Part shown: positions 31,160 through 42,660 of the stretch, piece by piece | How the letters are laid out: each line of letters begins with the position of its first letter | Numbering within the stretch: position 1 is the stretch's first letter | Assembly (NCBI GenBank): GCA_027604705.1 | Contig: JADHYV010000012.1 | Location: forward strand, 124,001 to 188,000 | Reading direction: 5' to 3' | DNA: 64,000 bases | Origin: Allomyces arbusculus | Lineage: Eukaryota > Blastocladiomycota > Blastocladiomycetes > Blastocladiales > Blastocladiaceae | Notes under the pieces: generated by a model | What the model saw: only the letters and a program-made list of their open reading frames with translations | What the model was told of the DNA's origin: nothing | The model's database searches: none | Translations under genes and position numbers: made by a program

Positions 31160-33530
31160 GGCACGTGCGGTTGAGGTGGAGGGTCCAGAGCTTGGTGTAC
31201 TTCTCGTCGTCGTCGATGATATCGGGCAATTATTTGTCCCAGAGGCCATCAACGGCCGAGTACCTGGTTGGTTTGTGGTCGTTTACAGCGCGCGTGGTCA
31301 GCGGGTCTGGCCTTGAAATGAGCTCGTCTTGTTGTGCACGTCGTGTCGAAGAAGTTGAACCAAATGTGTGGAAGCGCACTCGGGCGAGAGAGAGGAGAGT
31401 GCGCGCAGGAAAGGGTAGCAAAGGACTCTTCTTGGCAGCCGTAATGCTCACCTGCCAGACCATTGGACCGCGTCCACCCTCACAAGATTCATCCACGCTT
31501 GGTTTGATGGATGACCCGAACGCGTGCGCACAGGCAATGAAAACGTCGAGCAAACGCGAACATCACGTACGTCGAGCATGCGTCACATCAACGCGCGCTT
31601 CGCAGATGAGAAGCCGGCGGCCAGAAACAGTGGTACGAAAGCACGCGAGTATCGCGCGGGCAGGGGCCAAAAAACGGTCAGGCGGGGCCGCCACACCGCC
31701 GCTTCTTGTCGCCGTCCAAACGCCAACCGGGCCATCAGAGCACACGCGCCTCCGGCCGCCGGGGTTTTGTTCAGGGATCGAGTGGTCGCACCCGGTACCC
31801 CTGGTGCCCGTCCGTTCACGTCGCACAGGACCACGTTTGTGGCCACCTGTCCACATGTGCCGGGCGGGGGATGCCGACGAGGTTCCTTGTTTTTGTGGGA
31901 CCCGGGTGCCATACCGTCAAAAAGAATTGACGCGCGCGTCATGTCAACCACCTTTACGCAGCGAGGTGGATCAAGGCGAACTAGTTGCGTTCAACATCGC
32001 CATGCCGGTTACAATGCGCGACGCGTCCCTTGTCATTCTCGAAAAGCGGCATTGGTTGACCATCGATGCGACAAAATCGTTTAACTTGATGCATGCAGTT
32101 GGATGCAGGGGCGGCCGGCCAAACTGCCGCGTGATCTGAAACGCGGCGCACACGCGCTCCTCCCAGAAGCAAAACGTAAGGGATGCACGTGGGGTGGGCG
32201 CTCGGAAAATATAATACATCCCATCAGCTGATCTCTTTTCGCGTTTTTCGCCATCGTTTGTCCGCGGGCCGCGCGCGGGTGCCATTGGGGTGCCGTTTGA
32301 GGAGCCGTGCACGACGGTCTGGAGGAGGAAGTGATTGGCTTGGCCGGCCTGATTGATCCCATTAGTGATCAAGGACGCAATGGTGCCCAAACTCCCCCCC
32401 CCCCCCCGTTCATGTCCTCTCCCGCACTTTGATTCTCATCTTTGCTGTTCAGATGCCTCGCCAAGTCACAACATCGCATGTTCCTGTTCCTGCCGACGTA
32501 CTCTTGGAAACTTTCGGAGCGTATTGATGCCAGGTACATACTCAAGAAACTGAAGGCAAATTTCATTCCTATCCGGCTGCCTGGAACAGTTCAATTAACA
32601 AGCCGTACGCTCTTTGAGGCCGTTTCGGGCGACTGGAGGGGCGCTCATCGGTGGCGATGCGCGCCACTGAATTCACATATTCGGCCAAACGGTCTCATTG
32701 CTGCCACTGCTCGCCCACTCAATCTGGGTTGATAATTATCTCAGGTTGAATTACTCCGCTCATTTCCGCCGTGTCATCGTGCCGGCCGCGGTGGTATCTC
32801 TCCTCCTCCTGGCTGCAGCACGCGCACGATCCCTTGCATGTCTCACATCACCCAAAATATTTGCCGTGCCACGTTGTTTTTGTTGAATTTGTTGGATTTA
32901 GGCCTCCTCCCGTGCCTGTTGCGGTCGGCAGCGTTTGACACAACACCACTTTTGTGCTTGGAGCGAACACAAATCACACCGGTGCTACTGACTGTGTGCT
33001 GCTGGACAACGGCTTGGATGAGGTCACGATACGTGGTCATGGCCGCGTGGTGGTGCGTCGCACCAATATGATGGGCGATACGGTCCCACAAGATATCGGA
33101 GCAAGATACATGAGAAGCACAAAGTCTTTGCTAAAAATGCACATCATCGGAACGAGCAGAAATGAAAACCGGCCAATCTCTCCCATGGAAGCGTGAGCGC
33201 GCATTTCCGCACGCCGGGGTTTGCCACGATGGCTTTACCGCGTCGTCGGACGACGCGGCTTACCTCTCCACCCCTTTTTGCTTCTCTTCTCCGCCGCGTG
33301 GTCAGGGTGCGACAGCTCGTTGCCAAAGTTCACTGAAGCCGAGTTCCCCCAAAGAAAATCACGTCCCACCACATCACAGTCGTTGACGACATCAAGATGA
33401 GGAGACGCCGCGGCTGGAGCGATGGGTGGAGAAGGTTGCTGCAGCTCTCCATTGCAAGAATTGCCGGACATTTCGTGCGTGCGATCCACTCCGCTGGCTA
33501 CACAGAATTAGACGCAAGCCAGGACAGCAG
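31160..33530. other. Gene-poor stretch, 2.4 kb
   Basis: No supported gene on either strand. GC content falls below that of the coding regions, especially at 32.3-33.2 kb. Frames of up to 364 codons (31045-32139, +) are GC-driven and show no domain. A run of 14 C lies at 32394-32407. The region must include the promoter of the RGG/PAS gene and the 3' end of the F-box-like gene. Confidence 0.5.
32394..32407 (+). repeat. Homopolymer, 14 C
   Basis: Uninterrupted C tract in the gene-poor stretch. Seen directly. Confidence 0.9.
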
Positions 33531-35285
33531 TCAGCACCCAAACCGAAATTTCCAGCACAGGACAGGCAACTCAACAAGCGTACCCCACCCATCAACCCGC
33601 CGTGCCATCTTACTCCCAACCACGCTCGCCACGTACTGCACCACTTCCGCATACCCGTTCCTCGCTGCCGCCTCGACCATGCGCTTCACCTCGCTCTCAT
33701 CCTTGAGCACCACAATCCGATTCCGCACGAGCCACATAACCATTTCCAGATCCCCGTCCCCTGCCCACGCTGCGGGCCGCATGTTGTCCCCCAAGTCCGC
33801 CGTCGCGAGCGCCCACCGTTTCCCCACCCCGCGGTCCCCCTTGATCACCAATCGCTCCCAATCAAACCAGCGGAACGCGGCGCGTATGAGTCGCGGATCA
33901 CGGAACCGGCGCACTTGCCGCCCGACACGCACAGTTTTGTCGTGCACGACGTATCCGCGCTCGGCGAGCCACGCGAGGAAAGCGCCAGCGTGGTATGCGT
34001 CACGCGCTTGCGGGGATACGAGCCACGTCCAGGGGTCCATGCATGTGTCGCGCTGCGGGAGGGGTTCTGGGAGGGACGTGATGAATGAGGCGAGTGAGGA
34101 GGCCGCGCTGCGGAGCGACTCGCGCGCTTCGAGCCGCAGGAGTGCGTCAATGTTGAAGTCGACGGCAGCGATCAGGGCGAGGACGCGGTTGACGGTCAAG
34201 TGTGCGGACTGCGCGACGAAATGCATAGTCAGGACGTGCCAGTTGGTGCACGAGAGCAGTGGGAAGTCGTAAACGTCTTTTGGGTGGACGGGGAGGTCCA
34301 GGAACGACGTGTACTGTGGCGCGTTGGCGCGGGTCGGGTCGTTGGGAGCGAGGTTGAGGAACTTGGTCAGGATTGAGCGAGACATCCAGTGGTCGCACCG
34401 GTCGAGAATCCAGTCCAACAAATCGCCTTGCCGCGCGAGAATCGAAAACACGAGCATGTGGAGAATGGAGGGCAGTCGACCGCGCGCTAGCGGCACACAC
34501 CACGGATGGATTGGTGGACAAAGAATGGCAGGTCCGTCCTCGTATAGCTCGATCCATTCGCCGGCCGGGCGGTCGTCGACCGTCTGCAGTTTGCGGCCTT
34601 TGATGTGCGACTTCAAGTCGTTCGCGGCGCGAGCAATCAAAATGTCGACCAGTGCCCACGAGAGCAACGGATCTACGGGCAGACTTCCAGCATCGTTCTC
34701 CGCACTTTGCTCTGCAGCGACCGTAGTAGACGCGGTGCTTGGCGACACACGACGCGACTGATCTGTCGTGGTCACCGAACCCACTTCGCGCGCCCCTGCC
34801 ACGCACACCATCGCCCCCAACACATGCGCGACAGGCCATCGATGTTCGCCCACCGCGCCCGTCACCGTGTACTCGGCCCCAACCATGGCCCCATTGTCGT
34901 CTCCGCCCAACGCGACCACTGCGCTGGACCGACGACGCGACTTTTTAGGCTTCTTGGCCGCTTCGGCCGAGCGCCTGGCCTCGATGCGATGTGCACACTG
35001 AGCAATCCAGTGCATGCGCACGTGCACCCCCATGCATCGCGAGCGGAGAGCACAGCACACGACTGGAATGTTGGGCGATGGCGCGGTCAGGACGAGAATG
35101 CGGTCGAGAACAACGTCGGGAAGGTCGAGCAGGCTCAGCGGCGGCTTGTCCATGTCCGGATCGAGTGCGTCTGCTGTGGTCGGAGAGACTGCGTTCTTGG
35201 TGCTGTTGCGCCGTCGATTCGACCAGTTACTGTCGCTGGCAATGGTCGCTGGCAGGCGCGGTTTGTTGTTGTTGGTGGTCATCAT
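33531..35285 (-). CDS. F-box-like protein with ankyrin-like C-terminus
   Basis: Single exon, 584 residues, starting at tandem ATGs (35285 and 35282). After a polar N-terminus, residues about 50-90 (LSLLDLPDVVLDRILVLTAP) match the F-box LP-x-x-hydrophobic-x-x-x-I pattern. The C-terminal third contains helical pairs such as AWAGDGDLEMVMWLVRNRIV and AARNGYAEVVQYVASVVG, like degenerate ankyrin repeats. A middle segment reads GDLLDWILDRCDHW, also ankyrin-like. If the F-box is real it would act as an SCF substrate adaptor; the substrate is unknown. Codon use matches the host. Confidence 0.6.
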   Translation of the reverse strand: MMTTNNNKPRLPATIASDSNWSNRRRNSTKNAVSPTTADALDPDMDKPPLSLLDLPDVVLDRILVLTAPSPNIPVVCCALRSRCMGVHVRMHWIAQCAHRIEARRSAEAAKKPKKSRRRSSAVVALGGDDNGAMVGAEYTVTGAVGEHRWPVAHVLGAMVCVAGAREVGSVTTTDQSRRVSPSTASTTVAAEQSAENDAGSLPVDPLLSWALVDILIARAANDLKSHIKGRKLQTVDDRPAGEWIELYEDGPAILCPPIHPWCVPLARGRLPSILHMLVFSILARQGDLLDWILDRCDHWMSRSILTKFLNLAPNDPTRANAPQYTSFLDLPVHPKDVYDFPLLSCTNWHVLTMHFVAQSAHLTVNRVLALIAAVDFNIDALLRLEARESLRSAASSLASFITSLPEPLPQRDTCMDPWTWLVSPQARDAYHAGAFLAWLAERGYVVHDKTVRVGRQVRRFRDPRLIRAAFRWFDWERLVIKGDRGVGKRWALATADLGDNMRPAAWAGDGDLEMVMWLVRNRIVVLKDESEVKRMVEAAARNGYAEVVQYVASVVGSKMARRVDGWGTLVELPVLCWKFRFGC

Positions 35286-35625
35286 GACGGGCGACGGTGC
35301 CGACTTGGAGCCAGAGCCGTAGTTGGCACGAACGATGAATGACTGGGAGGAGAGAGGATCATGGTCGGATCATGGTGCCAACTTGAACACATTGATTAGG
35401 ATGGCGGAAGCATGTCCGCGATGTGACCAAACGCGCCACAAATGCGTCAAACCAAAAAGAAATGCATGAATTCTGTCTTTAGAGAGCATGCCAATCATCT
35501 GATTCGGGCAAGCATCAAGCATTGTCCATTTACGGGCCCTGACAAGCGGCCCCACCGTCCTCGACCTCGTCGCGGATTTGTGATCCGCCTTGTGATATGC
35601 CCACCATCAACATCCACTCACTGAC
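35286..35625. other. Short intergenic region, no gene seen
   Basis: 340 bp between the F-box-like gene start and the end of the PAS gene, both minus strand. Nothing recognised beyond the expected promoter and 3' end. Confidence 0.5.
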
Positions 35626-37660
35626 TTACTGCGCGGGCCACGGCCACGCTGACAGTTCCGGCTGCTGCTGCTGCCGCGCGCCCGGATCCGGCGGCATCCC
35701 CCGCGGCGGCCCGCGCGCTGCAGGCAATCCCGTCCACGTGGCCGCAAACACGTCGTCGCGGTCTCCGAAATCAGACGTGGCCACGGTCGCGGCCGCCTGG
35801 CTTCTTGCCGTACCGTCGACCGAGTCGCGGCGCACCGCATGCGCCGACCACGTTGGGCTCGGGACCGGTGGGGGCGACGTCATGCGCGTCGTTGATTCCG
35901 TGACCCATCCGCCGTACGGGCCCGGAGGCGGCGCGGAAGTGTGTGGGGGCGGAGGAGGAGGGGGCGCGGCGGGCACGTAAGACATGGGGTGGGCCGGGAC
36001 CGCAGGCAGGGTGTAGTATCCGATAGTAGCGTGGACGTGTTGTGGTGGAGGCCGCGGTGGGTGGCCCATGTACCCGCCTGCGTACCCCGCGTGCGCCGGC
36101 GCACGGTGTGGGGCGTGCCCGTGCCCATGCCCGTGAGGTGGAACATGGTCATGACCGTGCAGTGGGGCGTGCCCGTGTCCATAATGCGCGTACGGATCGG
36201 CCAAGTACGGCCGGCCCGCGGTCGCATCGACCAAGTGCCAGTCGGGATCGCTTCCTTGGTAGGTGCCCGCAGCCGACGTGGCCACAGTCGTCATATCATC
36301 CTCGTCCACCTCCTCGTCCTCATCGTCATCGTCCATGTCCGAGTCAGACACCGAGTCGACGTCGTCGGATGTGGGCGACAGCGGGTTCGACTCGGCCGTC
36401 CATTGTGCGCCGAAATCGAGATACACGGGTGCTTTCGTGAACAGCATCAGACCGGGCGGCTGCCGCGCGGCCTCGCTGTCGGCGGAACTCGCGACCGAAG
36501 GCGCGCTTGGCGTCGACGCGGTCGACGCGCGGCTAGACGTGGACGCTGTGGCCCCCACAATGGCCGCGGGCCTATCTGCCGCAGAGACCACGTGCGCTGC
36601 CGAGCACGCGCGCATGATCCCAATCAATCCGTCGGACGTGCCCGCCATGACCATTTCCATGTCAAACTCCTTGCTCTCGCCGTTCTCAGTGGTCATAACG
36701 AGCGTGAACCGCACGTGACACATGCCCTCGGTGCGCCTGACGCGCGCGACTTCAGCGAGCACATTATGCCGGCACGTTGGGTGGACGAGGTCGATCAGCG
36801 ACGTCTGCATTAACGTCTGCGGCGTCACGCCCGGTAGGAGCCGCGCGATATTGGCCGTGCAAAACAGAATGTCGAGCTTGGCCGTGAACCGGTTCAGAAT
36901 GAGACATGCGCGCACTTGCTTGATGTCGGCCACGTTCTCGTCCCACGTGCGCCGGTGCGACGAAAAGTAGTGGTCGCGCAAATTCCAGCACTGCGAGGGG
37001 GTCAGGTCGTGTGAGATACGGTGGAGAAGACGAGGAATGACGCGCCGAGATCAGTCCAGCCGTTCCCGGATACGCGCAACGACGGGGAAAGACGCGCCCA
37101 TCCATACCTTGCTCACGACGCGGCCATTGGCCTCGACGACCCAGGCCTCCTCGCTTGCCGAGTCGCGCGCGCGTGCCTTTTCATCGTCGGTGATGCGCCA
37201 CGTGCATGAGACGATACAATCCGTGCACCTGCAAACAGACGGACAGACGGGACGGACACGGTGGACAGGGTCAGACACGGTGCGGCACGCATAACCGACA
37301 ACAACCCCCCCCCCCCCCCTCTCCCCACGAGCGACAGCTCACGCGCGCCACCACGAGGCCCTGGCCCCATATGCAACGCCCGAACCACACGTACAGATTG
37401 GAAACAGTCGCGACCTTGATGTACTGCCCCCACCGCGTGCGCATGTGCAAGTGCACGACAACGGCCACTTTTTCAAACGCAATCGTCTGCCGGTGCAGTT
37501 CGCGGCATGCCTCGAGCTCGGACGCAAAGAAATAATCGTAAGCGGGCGTGCCGACCACGTCGCTTGGCGCGAACCCATTGACGGACGTGATCGACGGCGA
37601 CGCGTAGAGGTACCGGCCCTCGGGCGACAGGTCGTGGAAACTGATGAACGAGGCCTCCAT
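35626..37660 (-). CDS. Two-PAS-domain protein with His/Pro/Gly-rich tail
   Basis: Exons 37660-37395, 37228-37108 and 36990-35626 close to 583 residues. PAS-A begins at residue 1 (FHDLSPEGRYLYASPSIT, then GFAPSDVVGTPAYDYF) and ends near VATVSNLCTDCIVSCTWRI. PAS-B, about residues 150-240, includes ILFCTANIARLLPGVTPQTL, SLIDLVHPTCRHNVL and HVRFTLVMTTENGE. An acidic stretch (DMDDDDEDEEVDEDD) and a His/Gly/Pro/Tyr-rich tail follow. No GATA finger, bHLH, kinase or LOV cysteine motif (NCRFLQ) was seen, so light sensing is not supported. PAS pairs of this kind occur in fungal transcription regulators of the white-collar type. Intron 1 (166 nt) carries a 15-nt G/C homopolymer. Confidence 0.75.
37305..37319 (+). 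repeat. Homopolymer, 15 C (G tract on the coding strand)
   Basis: Lies inside the first intron of the two-PAS gene. Unlike the tract in the desaturase intron, it is G-rich on the sense strand. Confidence 0.9.
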
Positions 37661-38542
37661 TGTGCAACTGGGGGCTCTGCCGAACCGGACGCGCAGATTG
37701 GACGGGGGACCCTGCGATGACCGTGGTGACGGTGGTTACGGTGGCGAGACGAGGCGCGTGGGCGCAGCTCGAATGTCGCGTGCGTGCTGCTGCTGTTGCT
37801 GCTGTTGATGTTGCTCGCTGGCCGAGATGCTGACGCGCTCGGGGCGGCTGCAGTCGCGAGAGTCGAGGACGGGTCCGCGTGCGCTTGTGCGCGCGGTGAA
37901 GGCAGCGGTTCTGGGCGCGCCGCGGGGACACGGACAGCGTGCCGTCACGGTGTCGAGCGCCGGGCGTGAGGGGTTGCTGCAGGACGCGTGGGAGCGCCGG
38001 ATGAGGAGCGCCGCGCCCGCCGCGAAGCTGCGAAGGCGATGTGTGCCAGGAGTGCACGATCTGCGGTCACAACGCTCCGACGCCTGCGGTGTTCCCTGCC
38101 CAACGGCCAACCCAACATGCCTGCCTGGCCAGGGCGCCGGACAACGACCCGGGCCACCGTTCGGGACCGGCCGTGTTGGACGCGTTGGCCTGTCCGACCG
38201 TGACAGCTTCCAGCGCTGTCCGTGGGCAAGGACGCCGTTGGGGACCCCCACCAACCGCGTGTTACAGGAAAGCCGCAAAAGTGCATGCTCATTGACATGA
38301 GAACCCAAAACTGCAAACTGCTTCTCGTCGTGCTCTGGCCTCCTTTACCAACTGGTCCATGTCGCCGTGTCCCACCCCACGGGCCTGGCCGACTGTCTAC
38401 CGACCCCACAACCGGCGGGTCCACCGTGGTGCGACCAAGAAGGCGGCGGCGGCGGTGCGGCCCACCCTACACTAATCTCACTCTCATACGGTGCATGCGA
38501 TGCCGGTGGCGGAGTACCCCGCGCCAAATCGCGCGACCACGA
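37661..38542. other. Upstream region of the PAS gene, no gene seen
   Basis: About 880 bp between the PAS gene start and the end of PIF1 gene A. A CAG/CTG-type repeat (CTGCTGCTGTTGCTGCTGTT) near 37786-37815 lies in the likely leader of the PAS gene. Open frames up to 194 codons are not conserved. Confidence 0.5.
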
Positions 38543-40851
38543 TCATCTGGCCACTGGGCTCCGCGGCACATTCCACTCGGTGTTCTGCTGCAGGTACAAC
38601 TGCCGCTTATGCCAGGCGAGCACTTTACGGTCGACCATGATCGAGTGCGGGTTCAGATTCACGACGCGCAACTTGTGGTGGTCGCGCACGCGCGACAGCG
38701 CCACATACACTTGGTGTGCGCAAAACACGCGGTCGAGGTGCACGACGGCTCCGTCGAGCGTAAGCCCCTGCGACTTGTGCACGGTGATGGCGAAACCGAG
38801 GACCAGCGGGAGCTACACGGTGCGGTCGACGTGGTCAGTATATCTACCATCCGTGACGTGAGAGCGGTGTCGTGAAGTCAACATACCTGCACGCGCACGG
38901 CCACCGGCGCGTACTCCCACTCGACCTCGTTCTTCTTGACCAACTCGTCGCACGACCACGTGGACGGCTGCACGACCTGCCGCACGGTCCGGCTCCCATC
39001 CGGCCCCGCCGACGGCCGTGAAAAATCGACAATCGGGTACCCCTCCGAATCAAACCCGACCACAAACCCGCGCATCCCATTCACGAGGTCGCGGCTGACA
39101 TTGCGAATGCACATGACGGCCGCACCCACCTTGAGCGTCAACGTCGCGAGCGACAATTTCGCGGGCCCGTGCAGGAGCGCCTCGCGCGCAAACGGGAACA
39201 TGCGCTTATCGGGATGAAACCAATCTTTCGCGTCGTACCGCTGCGCCTCGGCGGTACTGGGCAAGCCCACGAGCCGCTGCCGGTTGTACTCGTGCGCGTC
39301 CTTGTTGCGCGTGAACAGTCGCAGGAGCGACGGGTCCCGCGCGACCGCGTCGTTCGGGGTCGTGATTTCGTCGAGGATCGCGCGGTCGGTGTCGGTCCAT
39401 TCGCGGACGTCGGGGTCGGAAACGTGCGAGCGGACCGATTCGAGGAAACATCGGAACCGAACGTCGGCTTGCCGGAAGACAGTCGTGAGATTGACAACAC
39501 GGAACTGGCCCGACGCAAAGGAGGGCGCCTGGAACGCGTAGACGTCGCGCGGTGGGAGTTGGCGACGGATGCCGCGCGGTAAGTAGAGCGTTTCTTCGAT
39601 GACGGGCGGGAGCTGGAAAAAGTCTGGTGATCATGTCGAACCGAGCAGGATGGGGCGCCAGTCAAGCGCAGCGGAACAGGGTGGAGAAGCAAGGTCGAGT
39701 CGCACCTCCAATGAAGATGACTTGCATTCCGCCGAAAAAACGGCTTGAGTCGCGACTGTTCAAGGTCAGAGAGCATGGTGAGCGAGAGCCAATCACAAGA
39801 GAAACGTGAATCGCCTTCGAAAACTGCATGTACCACTTCTTCACAATGCGGTTCAGTTTTTCCAGGAAACTGGCCGACATCATGGAAATCTCGTCGACAA
39901 TCAGCACATCGTCGTCCCGCATCGAGTCGGCCGCCGCGGCCGACTGCGTGCCCCTGTCGTCGTCGACGGGCAACGAGGCTGTCGCCGGCGGCTCGGCCAG
40001 GTCAATCTCGTCGGTCAACTCGTTCAAAGTCTGCGTCAGCTCCGGGTCAACGTTGCGCACATCGACCTTGGGCGTGTTCCTGGGCTCGACGTGCGCGCCA
40101 ATCCCGGCCCACCGGTGCACCGTTTGCCCGTCAATCGAAACCTGGGCAAAGTATCACAACGTCGGCATCAGACGCTGGCGAACTTGCGAGTGAGCAATGT
40201 CAAAATACTGATATGAACCGCAGCAATCCCCGTCGTTGCCGTCACCGCAACACGCTGGCCCTGTCTGCGAAGCGCGGTCACGAGGAACCTAATCACAAAT
40301 GACTTGCCCGTGCCGCCCGGCCCGTGAATGAGCACGTTCTCGCCGTCGAGTGCTGCGTCGACGGCGAGCCGTTGCGTCGCACTCATGTCCTCGTACTGCT
40401 TGGCCAGGTCCGGGTGTGCATTGATAAAATCTAACGGGGGCGGCGGGGACGGCGGCTAGCAACGCAACAATAGCCTAGCGGTCAGAACGGTATCAATCCG
40501 CGCGGGGAGCGAGCCCCAGCAAGGAAGTACCTTGACCAGTTGCAGCGCCCCGTCGTAGTCGGGAAGAGCCCGAATCACGTCGCCGGGCTTGAGAGGCGGT
40601 GGTTTTACCGCTAGGACTGGCATCGAGCCATCGAGGTGCAACCTGGCAGGCGGCAACGGCGCGCGCTCGTTGCGAGTAGGGGCTGGGTAGTGTTGCTGCG
40701 TCGTGCCGTAATCGTCGACTCGGCGTCGCTTTTCGGCCGTCTGCTCGGGCGAGTCGTAGTCAATGGCGTCGGGGTGCCAACAGCCGACCACCCCGTCGTC
40801 GTGATGGCCATTGTGACCGCGGCGGTTGCGCTTTCTGCGAGAGCGCCCCAT
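38543..40851 (-). CDS. PIF1-family DNA helicase, copy A (nuclear-type N-terminus)
   Basis: Six exons (40851-40531, 40455-40219, 40141-39834, 39755-39706, 39623-38887, 38812-38543) close to 640 residues. The helicase core runs in order: [11 protein letters not shown] (Q-like/Ia entry), [15 protein letters not shown] (Walker A), [41 protein letters not shown] (Walker B), [53 protein letters not shown] (motif V/VI region) and [12 protein letters not shown]1 helicases unwind 5'-3', resolve G-quadruplexes and act at telomeres and replication forks. The N-terminus is basic ([21 protein letters not shown]), fitting nuclear location. Four introns are at the same place and phase as in copy C at 43757-45900. 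Confidence 0.88.
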
Positions 40852-41119
40852 TTCTTGCAGCAGATTACAATGCGCGATGTCGAAAGCAAATTAGCGAGGT
40901 GAGGCAATCATATCCAAGTAGAGAGAGCGTGTGTTGGCCTGCTCGAGGTTGCGGTTCGCCGTTGGGAGTGTTGGCGAGCTGGCGGTCACATCGACATCAG
41001 ACAAATGACACAAATGTTCTCAGCATTCTTGGCAACAGAAACAAATGGTACTAACCGTCAAAATCGTCCCCGCTCTCATCATCCGGTCGATGCCCTCTTG
41101 CCTCTGTCCACCTCGTCGA

Positions 41120-42660
41120 ATCACGCTGGATTCGGCGATGACGCCTTGTGTATGGTGACAGCAAACGCGAGCATGAGCAGCAAGTACATCGTCTCGACGT
41201 TTAAATGGTCAGCACAGGGCAGACGTTGACGTGATGATCGCATTTGCCCAGGACCAGACGTGACTGCTCCCGTGTGGCCGCTCGCACAGTGCAACTCTTC
41301 CCCTTGTCGTCCTCGTACTCGTTGCACGACCGCATGTATGGCGGACCACCTACTGCACCAACACGTCCTCGCCTGACCCCACTGACGGCCAAAAGTGACC
41401 ACCAGGAACCCTGCATCAATTTGCAATCACTACATCATGCGCGCCAGTGACGAGGTCGCAGTCGATGTTGCGGATGCACATGATGGGAGCGCTGACCTTG
41501 AGTGTGAGTGTCAAGAGCGAGCAATAAGTGCAAGCGCGCCCAAGAGTTATTCCTGCACAGATAAATCCGAGCCCACGTCCTCATGAAGCCAGTCCTTTGT
41601 ATCGTACTTGTACCTTTCGGTATTGAGCGCCTTGATTCGCATATCGTTCTACTTCTGCACGTCCTTGTTCCTCATGAACAGGCGCAGCAGCGGCGAGTCA
41701 GCGTTGTCGTTGTGCTTGCAGATCTTGGCGAGAATCGCGCAGGCTGACTTGGGCCGTCGTACAACGCACCAGCCCGAGAAAACGCTGGAAGCGCACATCA
41801 GCCTGCCGGAAACCCGTCTCGAAACTGACCATGTGGAACTGGCCGTTAGCAAATACAAACGCGTCGCTACACATCAAGGGCTGCTGGCGGGCGCGATGCT
41901 GCGTCCAGCACTGGAAAAGACCGGCCGCTCGAGGAGGCGTTGGAAAGAGACACACGACTTGAATGTTTTGTCGACAGGAGGAATCTGGAACATACTTCAG
42001 CAAGTTAAAACCAAGTGAGCAGGTGAGTCCACTTCAAATTTCCAACGAAGATGACATGCAATCCGCCGGAAAACTCGAGCGAGCTGCGATTAATCATGGT
42101 CTAAGCATATGGTGAGCAACAAAGCATGTCTGGCAAACGCACGTGCACACAACAAGGCTCACAGGTATCCCAATGCACGCACCACTGTTGGAGAGTCTCA
42201 TTCAGTCACTCAAACATGTTGGCCGGCATCGTCGAAGTTTCGTCAACAATGCGCACATCGGTACCCGCATCGACTCCACTGCCCAGTCTGTCACCATGTT
42301 AATCCTGGCAGGATGCACCGTTTGCCTGCCAATGGAATCCTAGCGGACAAGTGCCGTGAGATTAGCGTGTGAAAGGGATCCAGTGAGTCATGACCAGCAG
42401 TAACTCGAACCACAGCATCAACCATCATGGCGGTGACGTCCACGCGCAGGTTCCCTTCCCGAAGCAAGTGTATGAGGTACTTGATCAGAAACGACTTGCC
42501 CATGCCGCCCGCCCCATAAATAAACACATTTTTGTTGTTGAGCGCAGTGTCGATGGTGAGCTGCTGGGTCCGATTGTACTGCAGAACAATCCTCAAGATC
42601 ACATCGGCAGACGTGATGGGCGGGAGAGGCTGGCAACGATGCTACGAGGTGTCGCTGCAA
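41120..42660 (-). pseudogene. Decayed PIF1-type helicase, copy B
   Basis: Fragments in the same order as in copy A, spread over several frames with stops: NVFIYGAGGMGKSFLIKYL (Walker A, near 42540), VRIVDETSTMPANMFE (Walker B, near 42260-42210), SSLEFSGGLHVIFVG (near 42080), MFQIPPVDKT (near 41985), [16 protein letters not shown] (near 41800), LLRLFMRNKD (near 41690), LTLKVSAPIMCIRN (near 41500) and LAFAVTIHKASS (near 41150). Walker A lost one Thr (GGMGKS for GGTGKS), and the Walker B Ile is Thr. Several stop codons and frame changes separate the blocks. Similarity is closer to A (QADVRF, LTLKV) than to C, so B looks like a tandem duplicate of A that decayed. It is treated as a host gene relic. 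Confidence 0.82.

Noticed and set aside
31045-32139. 364-codon plus-strand frame in the gene-poor stretch
   Set aside because: It overlaps the start of the minus-strand RGG/PAS gene and shows no domain; long frames are expected by chance at this GC content.
35626-37660. LOV-type blue-light receptor
   Set aside because: The PAS-A domain lacks the NCRFLQ flavin-cysteine motif, so a photoreceptor call is not supported.
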